DNA of 64,000 nucleotides from Mycolicibacterium austroafricanum. Lineage in GTDB: Bacteria; Actinomycetota; Actinomycetes; Mycobacteriales; Mycobacteriaceae. Both the position numbers and the translations under genes were made by a program. The stretch's first letter is position 1, and each line of letters opens with the position of its first letter. Shown one piece after another: positions 33,272-39,310 of the stretch. The DNA lies in NCBI RefSeq assembly GCF_000612725.1, contig NZ_HG964456.1, positions 427,767 through 491,766 of the forward strand, read 5' to 3'. The notes beneath the pieces are model-generated. The model did no database searches. It had not been told where the DNA came from and saw only the letters and a program-made list of their open reading frames with translations.

Positions 33272-34309
33272 TCATGCTGCCTTACCGGGTTTGCGCGCCG
33301 GACGCACCCCCGCCAAAGAGAACGTCGTGTGCACCAGAGACCCGACACGGTCCAGCAGAGACTTCTGCGGAGGCAGGTAGTGCATGGGCATGTGGCGACG
33401 GTCCCGCGGTGGGGCCATGAACGCCGGCGCCTCCACCAACGGAGCATCGGCGGGGATCTTGCCTTCGGCGCGTCGATACGCCGCCACCGCGCGGGGATGC
33501 AGCCGGATCTCGTCGGGCACGGCCAGGAACGCGAGCTCGACCAGCTTGCCGAACAACCGCAGCACGATCTCGTCGCCCGGTGTCCACCGCATGCCGGCCC
33601 GCTCGCGCACCACCGGATCGAAAACGCCTGCGGCGATCCAGCGTTGGGCGCCGACCATCGGTTTGAAGATCTGGTCCCACAGCGGGGTGGGCATCATCAC
33701 GAACCACGGCTTGGGGATCCGCATCGAGAAGATGTCCAGCGTCGCCTTGTTGATCTCCAGCTCCTCGCGACACTTGCGGTCCCAGTACTCGCAGAACGCC
33801 TCCCAGGATTCCGGAACCGGCTGCATGCTCATCCCGTACATCCGGTACCACTGGACGTGTTCGTCGAAGAGCTGCCGCTTCTCGGCCTCGGTCAGGCCGC
33901 CGCAGAAGTACTCGGCGGTCTTGATGATGAGCATGAAGAACGTGGCGTGCGCCCAGTAGAACGTTTCGGGGTTGAGAGCGTGGTAGCGCCTGCCGTCGGA
34001 GTCGGCGCCCTTGATCGTCTTGTGGAAGCCCCGGATCTGCGCACCGGTCTGTGCGGCACGATCGCCGTCGTAGACGACCCCCATGATCGGATACACCGAA
34101 CGCGCCACCCGCTGGAGGGGTTCGCGCAACAGGATCGAATGATCCTCGACGCCTGCGCCGAGTTGCGGATACATGTTCTGGATCGCCCCGACCCACACAC
34201 CGAGCATGCCGGTCCGCACATCGCCGAAGTACTTCCAGGTCAGGGAATCCGGACCCAGTGGATCGGCCCCGGCGGCCGGGGGAGAGTCTGCCATCGTCGT
34301 TGATCGCAC
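33272..34309 (-). CDS. DUF2236 (MpaB/latex-clearing-like) oxygenase
   Basis: The 345-residue protein belongs to DUF2236. Characterised relatives are b-type haem or metal oxygenases such as the rubber oxygenase Lcp and ER-bound MpaB. Recognisable are SLTWKYFGDVRTG near the N-terminus, YHALNPETFYWAHATFF with its histidines near 109-125, and the EHVQWYRMYGMS helix. Rv1645c is the expected ortholog. GTG 34309 is preferred over ATG 34294 because TATCGT (34321-34316) lies exactly six bases upstream. First gene of an operon with an acyl-CoA dehydrogenase and an SDR, suggesting lipid or isoprenoid oxidation. Confidence 0.85.
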   Translation of the reverse strand: MRSTTMADSPPAAGADPLGPDSLTWKYFGDVRTGMLGVWVGAIQNMYPQLGAGVEDHSILLREPLQRVARSVYPIMGVVYDGDRAAQTGAQIRGFHKTIKGADSDGRRYHALNPETFYWAHATFFMLIIKTAEYFCGGLTEAEKRQLFDEHVQWYRMYGMSMQPVPESWEAFCEYWDRKCREELEINKATLDIFSMRIPKPWFVMMPTPLWDQIFKPMVGAQRWIAAGVFDPVVRERAGMRWTPGDEIVLRLFGKLVELAFLAVPDEIRLHPRAVAAYRRAEGKIPADAPLVEAPAFMAPPRDRRHMPMHYLPPQKSLLDRVGSLVHTTFSLAGVRPARKPGKAA

Positions 34310-34315
34310 CCACTC

Positions 34316-34343
34316 ACGATAGGGGCTGACAACAATTGTTGTC
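34316..34343 (-). promoter_or_regulatory. Perfect 16-bp palindrome over the DUF2236 operon promoter
   Basis: GACAACAATTGTTGTC (34328-34343) is a perfect palindrome. It lies immediately upstream of TATCGT (-10, 34321-34316) and covers the -35/spacer region of the minus-strand promoter. The size and symmetry suit a TetR-family dimer. No regulator gene is adjacent, so it would be controlled from elsewhere. Confidence 0.6.
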
Positions 34344-34452
34344 TACGAATCGGGCGTCGGCGCGGCGGGGTGTTACGCACCCTCAACCGCGGTGCCGCAC
34401 ACCCGTGACCTGGCTGTTCAGGGTGCCGCCCGGACTGGATTAGGCTTGCCCC

Positions 34453-35316
34453 GTGGACGACGACCCGGCCGGTGGCTCAGGAACTGGCCGGTCCGCAGGC
34501 GCGATGGGCTGGCTGATGGGCGTCAACCACCACGACGGCGTCGTCGCCTTCCTCAGGCGCGCCCGCCGCGCGCTGCCCGGCGACCCCGACTTCGGTGACC
34601 CGCTGTCGGTGAGCGGCGTCGGCGGACCCAGCGCAGCCGCCCGCGCCGCCGACCGGTACCTGGAACGCAACGCGGTGACCCGGGAGGTCAGCCTGGGGGC
34701 GTTGCAGGTCTGGCAGGCGCTGACCGAGCGTGTCTCCGGTCGCCCGGCGAACGCAGAGGTGACGCTGGTGTTCACCGACCTCGTCGGGTTCTCGACGTGG
34801 TCGCTGGGCGCCGGCGACGACGCCACCCTGCGTCTGCTGCGTCGCGTGGCCCAGGTCGTGGAGCCCCCGCTGCTGGAAGCGGGCGGGCACATCGTCAAGC
34901 GCATGGGTGACGGCCTGATGGCGGTGTTCACCGACGCGACCACCGCGGTGCGTGCCGCCATCGAAGCTCGCGATGCCGTGAAATCGCTTGACGTGGACGG
35001 GTATACGCCGAGGATGCGGGTCGGTATCCACACCGGTCGGCCGCAGCGGATCGGTTCGGACTGGCTCGGCATCGATGTGAACCTCGCCGCCAGGGTGATG
35101 GAGCGGGCCACCCGCGGGGAGCTCGTGGTCTCCGGGGCCACCCTGGAGCGCATCCCGGACGACGAGTTCCAGACTCTCGGCGTCACGGCGAAGAAACTTC
35201 GCCGACCGGTCTTTGCCGGCAAGCAGGATGGAGTGCCCGGGGACTTCGCCATGTACCGGCTGCGGACCCACAGGCAATCACCGGGTGCCGAAGAGGGTGT
35301 GGTGGCCGGGGGTTAG
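34453..35316 (+). CDS. Class III adenylate cyclase
   Basis: The 287-residue protein has an N-terminal helical domain (1-95) and a class III cyclase domain. Visible catalytic elements are VFTDLVGFSTW (first metal aspartate), IVKRMGDGLMAVF (substrate lysine region and second metal aspartate) and DVNLAARV (transition-state Asn/Arg). It should act as a homodimer making cAMP. Rv1647 is the expected ortholog. GTG 34453 is six bases after TAGGCT (34441-34446), so the mRNA is leaderless. Its last 39 bases overlap the reconstructed end of an antiparallel membrane gene split by an IS element. Confidence 0.9.
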   Translation: MDDDPAGGSGTGRSAGAMGWLMGVNHHDGVVAFLRRARRALPGDPDFGDPLSVSGVGGPSAAARAADRYLERNAVTREVSLGALQVWQALTERVSGRPANAEVTLVFTDLVGFSTWSLGAGDDATLRLLRRVAQVVEPPLLEAGGHIVKRMGDGLMAVFTDATTAVRAAIEARDAVKSLDVDGYTPRMRVGIHTGRPQRIGSDWLGIDVNLAARVMERATRGELVVSGATLERIPDDEFQTLGVTAKKLRRPVFAGKQDGVPGDFAMYRLRTHRQSPGAEEGVVAGG

Positions 35317-35406
35317 CGGCACCGGCGCTACATCCAGACGGCGGCCCTGGCGCTCTCCCTGGGGCCGGGTGACCTTGGGGGTGTGCGCGTCAGTGTCGTG
35401 CTTGAC
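35278..35406 (-). pseudogene. C-terminal fragment of membrane gene split by the IS element
   Basis: Read from 35406 leftwards, 42 codons and a stop encode a basic, proline-containing tail starting VKHDTDAHTPKVTRPQ and ending HHTLFGTR. It joins in frame to the fragment at 37317-37135 once the IS is removed between TTGAC (35402-35406) and the base after TCAA (37134). The joined protein is 103 residues, with two membrane helices and this tail, which is probably cytoplasmic. It overlaps the cyclase end by 39 bases. Confidence 0.6.
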
Positions 35407-35455
35407 GTGTCCACTGTGCTTGTGAGCTGTCTGCTTTTGTCGGTTGTGGGTGTTA

Positions 35456-35839
35456 CGTTGCGGTCGAACGCGAATGTTGCGTTTCAGTGCGTGTATCACG
35501 TGGTGTTCGAAGTATCGGCGCAAGGTGATTGGTGGCCGGATGGAGGTCCGGCTCAAGGAGATCATCGCGGAGGTGGTCACCGAGAGAGGGGCATAGTTGA
35601 TCGGGCTGGAGGCCATGGCTGATCAGATGCACCTGCTGGTGGAGGTAGATCCCCAGGTCGGGGTGCACTAGTTGGTGAAGGCTATTAAGGGCCGCTCGTC
35701 GCGGGTGTTGCGTGAAGAGTTCCCGTGGTTGAAGTCGCGGTTGCCGTCGTTGTGGACGAATTCGTACTTCGCGGCCACGGTCGGTGGTGCCCCGTTGTAG
35801 GTGATCAAACGCTACGTCGAGACGCAGAAAGGCCGGTGA
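35456..35839 (+). pseudogene. tnpA: Degenerate IS200-type TnpA (Y1 transposase)
   Basis: Conceptual translation shows SNANVAFQCVYHVVF. A frameshift at about 35509 follows, where the usual CT codons before KYRRKV are reduced to one base. The frame then continues KYRRKVIGGRMEVRLKEII with three in-frame TAG stops (after TERGA, after VGVH and after GAPL). The HUH motif is damaged: DHVH of the family reads DQMH here (35631-35642). The region of the catalytic tyrosine (IKRYVETQKG) is still recognisable. The frame ends three bases before tnpB. It cannot make an active transposase. Confidence 0.85.
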
Positions 35840-35842
35840 ATC

Positions 35843-37090
35843 ATGCTCACGGGGCGGCGGTTTCGGGTCGAGTTCACCGACGCGCAAGCAGAGTTCGCCG
35901 AGCGGATTGGCGCGGCCTGCCGGGCGGTGTGGAATACCGGTTTGGAGCAGCGTCGTGAATATCGCCGCCGCGGCGCGTGGATGAACTACCAGCCTCAGGC
36001 CAAAGAGTTGGCCGAGGCCAAGACCGAGCATCCGTGGTTGAAAGACGTTCCAGGACATTGTCTGCAGCAGACGCTGATGGATTTGGATCGGGCGTGCCGC
36101 GAGCATGGCACGTGGAGGGTGCGGTGGCGTGCGGGGCGGCGGTGGTCGCCTTCGTTCCGGTTCCCTGAGGGCTCGAAGATGGCCGTGGACAAGCTCAACC
36201 GGCGCCATGGCCGGATCAAGTTGCCCAAGCTAGGCTGGGTGAAGTTCCGCGCCAGCCGCAGCCTCGATGGTGAGACCATCCGCTCAGCGACCCTGACTCG
36301 GGAGGGTCGGTATTGGGTTTTGTCGGTGTTGGTCGACGACGGCCGGCGGGCCCCCGAGGCGCACCAGGTCCCGGGTAGCGCGGTGGGGGTGGACCGGGGT
36401 GTGGCCACGGCTATCGCGACCAGCGCCGGCGCCCTGTTTGACCGCCAGTTTGCCACCAACGGGGAACGTCGCCGCGCTCTGGCGCTGCAACGCAAGCTCT
36501 CGCGCACAGCGAAAGGGTCGGCCAACCGCGCCAAGACCCGGGCGGCGCTGGCTGGGGTTCGGGCCCGGGAACGGCGCCGCCGCCTGGACTTCTGCGCTCA
36601 GACCGCCCACCGGCTCACCGCGACCAACGCCACGGTGGTGATCGAGGACCTCAAGACCAAGCAGATGACGAAATCGGCGAAAGGAACCATCGACCAGCCC
36701 GGACGCAGAGTCGCTGCGAAGTCTGGGCTCAACCGTGCCATCCTGGGTAAGGGGTGGCATCAGTTTGCGTTGGCACTCGCCTCGGCGGCCCGCTACACGG
36801 GGACCGCTGTGGTGAAGGTGCCGGCGGCGTACACGTCGCAACGCTGTTCGTTGTGTGGGCATATGGATCCGAAATCCCGCGAGAGCCAAGCGGTTTTTCG
36901 GTGCACCCAGTGCGCACGTGCCGAGCATGCGGATGTGAATGCCGCCAAGAACATATTGGCCGCAGGGCTTGCGGTCACCGCCTGTGAAGACCAACCCCGG
37001 CCTGCGGGCCGGGCGCGGTCGTCGACGCAGGAACCAGCAGGAAACCGCGAGGAATTACTGCTCCAACCCACCGCTGCCTCCGCAGCATGA
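35843..37090 (+). CDS. tnpB: TnpB RNA-guided nuclease (OrfB)
   Basis: The 415-residue protein has the TnpB layout: N-terminal wedge/helical region (1-175), split RuvC nuclease and zinc ribbon. RuvC residues are intact: Asp184 in GVDRGV, Glu269 in VIEDLK and Asp364 in EHADVNAAKN. The zinc ribbon has Cys335/338 (RCSLCGH) and Cys354/357 (RCTQCA). TnpB proteins cut DNA next to the transposon target motif using an omega RNA from the element's right end (family knowledge). With tnpA dead, TnpB may persist only as a nuclease. The ~40 residues after the RuvC end (ACEDQPRPAG onward) also overlap the likely RNA scaffold. Confidence 0.9.
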   Translation: MLTGRRFRVEFTDAQAEFAERIGAACRAVWNTGLEQRREYRRRGAWMNYQPQAKELAEAKTEHPWLKDVPGHCLQQTLMDLDRACREHGTWRVRWRAGRRWSPSFRFPEGSKMAVDKLNRRHGRIKLPKLGWVKFRASRSLDGETIRSATLTREGRYWVLSVLVDDGRRAPEAHQVPGSAVGVDRGVATAIATSAGALFDRQFATNGERRRALALQRKLSRTAKGSANRAKTRAALAGVRARERRRRLDFCAQTAHRLTATNATVVIEDLKTKQMTKSAKGTIDQPGRRVAAKSGLNRAILGKGWHQFALALASAARYTGTAVVKVPAAYTSQRCSLCGHMDPKSRESQAVFRCTQCARAEHADVNAAKNILAAGLAVTACEDQPRPAGRARSSTQEPAGNREELLLQPTAASAA

Positions 37091-37150
37091 ACGAGTTGGA
37101 ATCCCCCAGCTTTCAGCCATGGGGAGGACGTCAAGAAGATGGTGGCGCAG
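36990..37150 (+). ncRNA. Candidate omega RNA (right end of IS plus guide)
   Basis: In this family the guide RNA scaffold comes from the 3' end of tnpB through the right-end hairpin, and the guide is the flanking host DNA. Here that gives a scaffold ending at 37134 and a guide starting GAAGATGGTGGCGCAG at 37135. The 5' boundary is arbitrary. This is a prediction from family behaviour, with only the hairpin (37102-37125) seen directly. Confidence 0.4.
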
Positions 37151-37317
37151 ATGCCGAGCACCGACAGCACGGCCGTGGCGCTCTCGGTCTGAACCGTGTC
37201 CGGAATCGGCACCATGACCGCCGCGACCGCAACCATGGCCAGCAGGTTGAAGCGCAGTTCCCACGTCACCAGCGCGGCGACTTTCACCGGACCGGCGCGA
37301 CCGACCGACCGGATCAC
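37135..37317 (-). pseudogene. N-terminal fragment of two-helix membrane protein, interrupted by IS
   Basis: GTG 37317 overlaps the stop of the upstream lipoprotein gene (GTGA). The 61 codons encode a basic start (IRSVGRAGPVKV) and two hydrophobic helices, LLAMVAVAAVMVPI and TAVLSVLGICATIF. The frame breaks at the IS right end after ...CATIF. The natural continuation is the 35406-35278 fragment. Without the IS, the protein would be 103 residues. In the present allele the frame instead reads into IS sequence. I do not recognise the family; coupling to the lipoprotein suggests they work together in the envelope. Confidence 0.65.
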
Positions 37318-38192
37318 CGCCCACCCACCCCCAGCGACTCGTTGACGAAGGTGCAGTCGTCCTGCAGTTCGTCCACCATGTCGGGGATGCTGACGTTCAG
37401 TCGGCGCAACGCGCGGTAGGAGAGGTTCTGGGTGGACCGGCTGCCCAGCCCCCCGGTGAAACCGGTGTCCCGGTACGCCGACAGCCGGTCGTCGAGTGCG
37501 GCGAACTGCGAACAGTCGAATCCGGTTGAGGCACTTCGGTAGCTCGACACCAGATCGTTGTATTCGGTGATGAATCCCTTGATGGCCACCGCCATCTGCG
37601 CGCGGTCGAACCGGTCGGGTTGCTGCACCGGCGGCACCGTCCAGCGGCCCTCGGAGATCGAGTACTGGCCGATGCCCGGCCGGGGCTGGTAGTTGGGACC
37701 GCGCTCGCTGTGGAAGGTGACCTCGACCGGCACGCCGTAGAAGGTGATGTGGCCCTCCTGTCGGCGTTCCACGTCGTCGTTGAGCAGCCGCAGCACGGCC
37801 CGCAGGTCGTCGGGGGTCATCGACGCCGAACTGACGAAGACGTGCACGCCGAAATCGGACGCATCGTCGTACTCGTAGGAAGCATTGCTGCCGAACAGGT
37901 CGACACCGTCGATCGTGAGTCCGTCGATCCCGGTGTCGTCGACGATGCGGTCCACGACGCGCGTCGTCGTCTCCCGCACGTCCGGCTTCATCTGCATGCC
38001 GTCCCAGATGCGTGGGTCCAGCTCTGTGGGAAAGGTGGTGACACTGTCGATGACCTCGGTGACCGCGCGGTCGGATCCGTCGGCCAGCCAGGTGTCGGTC
38101 TCGTTCGGATTCGGCTGAGGCCCGCACGCGGTCACCGCCACCACGGCGGCGGTCACGGCCAGCCACGGCATCTGACGGCTCATCGGAACCAC
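37314..38192 (-). CDS. Lipoprotein with a nucleotidyltransferase-like domain
   Basis: The 292-residue protein has a lipoprotein signal with lipobox VTAC (Cys23). The region around residues 58-120 (RIWDGMQMKPDVRE, then DLFGSNASYEYDDASDFGVHVF) resembles a predicted nucleotidyltransferase family known from phages, where the motif ends SD-x-D-x-H. Here the second aspartate is Gly115, so catalysis is doubtful. The C-terminal half has a few cysteines (DCSQF, DDCTF). GTG 38192 is used, eight bases after TACCCT (38206-38201); ATG 38183 is an alternative. It is coupled to the IS-interrupted membrane gene and divergent from pheS. Confidence 0.7.
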   Translation of the reverse strand: MVPMSRQMPWLAVTAAVVAVTACGPQPNPNETDTWLADGSDRAVTEVIDSVTTFPTELDPRIWDGMQMKPDVRETTTRVVDRIVDDTGIDGLTIDGVDLFGSNASYEYDDASDFGVHVFVSSASMTPDDLRAVLRLLNDDVERRQEGHITFYGVPVEVTFHSERGPNYQPRPGIGQYSISEGRWTVPPVQQPDRFDRAQMAVAIKGFITEYNDLVSSYRSASTGFDCSQFAALDDRLSAYRDTGFTGGLGSRSTQNLSYRALRRLNVSIPDMVDELQDDCTFVNESLGVGGR

Positions 38193-38254
38193 ACGGCGCG
38201 AGGGTATCGCCGCCGCACGGCAAATGCAGGCGAAGTGCCACCGATCGGATCGCC

Positions 38255-38267
38255 TATGATCGCCGGG
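38255..38267 (+). promoter_or_regulatory. -10 element (TATGAT) of leaderless pheST mRNA
   Basis: TATGAT at 38255-38260 is followed by six bases and GTG 38267. A leaderless start excludes a T-box or attenuation leader as control of pheST in this organism. Confidence 0.6.
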
Positions 38268-39310
38268 TGGCTGAGCAGCCAGTAGACCTATCAGACGAAG
38301 CGCTGGCCCAAGCGGTCAGCGCGGCCAGCCGTGCCTTCGACCAGGCTTCGACCCTCGACGAGCTCGCCAAGGCCAAGACCGAGCACCTCGGCGACCGTTC
38401 ACCGATCGCGCTCGCGCGCCAGGCCCTGGGCTCGTTGCCCAAGACCGACCGCGCCGACGCGGGTAAGCGGGTCAACGTCGCGCGCACGCAGGCGCAGGCC
38501 GGCTACGACGACCGCCTGGCCGCCCTGCGCGCCGAACGCGACGCCGAGGTCCTGGTCGCCGAGCGGATCGACGTCACGCTGCCGTCGACCCGTCAGCCGG
38601 TCGGCGCACGGCACCCGATCACCATCCTGGCCGAGAACGTCGCCGACACGTTCGTCGCGATGGGCTGGGAGCTGGCCGAGGGACCCGAGGTCGAGACCGA
38701 GCAGTTCAACTTCGACGCGCTGAACTTCCCACCCGACCATCCGGCGCGCAGCGAGCAGGACACGTTCCACATCGCCCCGGACGGTTCCCGTCAGGTGTTG
38801 CGCACCCACACCTCGCCCGTGCAGGTCCGTACCCTGCTGGAGCGCGAGCTGCCGGTGTACGTCATCTCCATCGGGCGCACGTTCCGCACCGACGAACTCG
38901 ACGCCACCCACACGCCGGTCTTCCACCAGGTGGAGGGCCTCGCCGTGGACAAGGGGCTGACGATGGCCCACCTGCGCGGCACCCTCGACGCGTTCGCCCG
39001 GGCCCAGTTCGGCCCGCAGGGGCGCACCCGGTTCCGGCCGCACTTCTTCCCGTTCACCGAGCCGTCCGCGGAGGTCGACATCTGGTTCCCCAACAAGAAG
39101 GGCGGACCCGGCTGGGTCGAGTGGGGCGGTTGCGGCATGGTGAACCCGAATGTGCTGCGTGCCTGCGGCATCGACCCGGAGGTCTACTCGGGCTTCGCGT
39201 TCGGCATGGGCCTTGAACGCACGCTGCAGTTCCGCAACGGCATCCCCGACATGCGCGACATGGTCGAGGGCGACGTGCGGTTCTCGTTGCCGTTCGGGGT
39301 GGGAGCCTGA
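38267..39310 (+). CDS. pheS: Phenylalanyl-tRNA synthetase alpha subunit
   Basis: PheS is the catalytic subunit of the (alpha-beta)2 enzyme that charges tRNA-Phe. The 347-residue protein has an N-terminal coiled coil (about 5-90) and the class II core. The core includes GWELAEGPEVETEQFNFDAL, motif 2 around ISIGRTFRTDELDATH and motif 3 in FAFGMGLERTLQFRNG. The start at GTG 38267 is supported by the TATGAT hexamer six bases upstream. The stop overlaps the pheT start (TGATG). Confidence 0.97.
   Translation: MAEQPVDLSDEALAQAVSAASRAFDQASTLDELAKAKTEHLGDRSPIALARQALGSLPKTDRADAGKRVNVARTQAQAGYDDRLAALRAERDAEVLVAERIDVTLPSTRQPVGARHPITILAENVADTFVAMGWELAEGPEVETEQFNFDALNFPPDHPARSEQDTFHIAPDGSRQVLRTHTSPVQVRTLLERELPVYVISIGRTFRTDELDATHTPVFHQVEGLAVDKGLTMAHLRGTLDAFARAQFGPQGRTRFRPHFFPFTEPSAEVDIWFPNKKGGPGWVEWGGCGMVNPNVLRACGIDPEVYSGFAFGMGLERTLQFRNGIPDMRDMVEGDVRFSLPFGVGA

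Larger units (their letters stand above)
35407..37134 (+). mobile_element. IS200/IS605-type element with degenerate tnpA and intact tnpB
   Basis: The 1728-base element contains remnants of a Y1 transposase gene followed by tnpB, and has no terminal inverted repeats, as is normal for the family. I set the left boundary after TTGAC (35402-35406). The right boundary is after TCAA (37131-37134), just past an imperfect hairpin whose outer stem is TCCCC/GGGGA (37102-37125). These borders follow family rules (insertion 3' of a short target, cleavage after TCAA in IS608). They are independently supported because excision restores a reading frame exactly across 35406/37135. Confidence 0.8.

Noticed and set aside
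35456..35839. Functional IS200 transposase
   Set aside because: There are three in-frame stops, one frameshift and a broken HUH motif.
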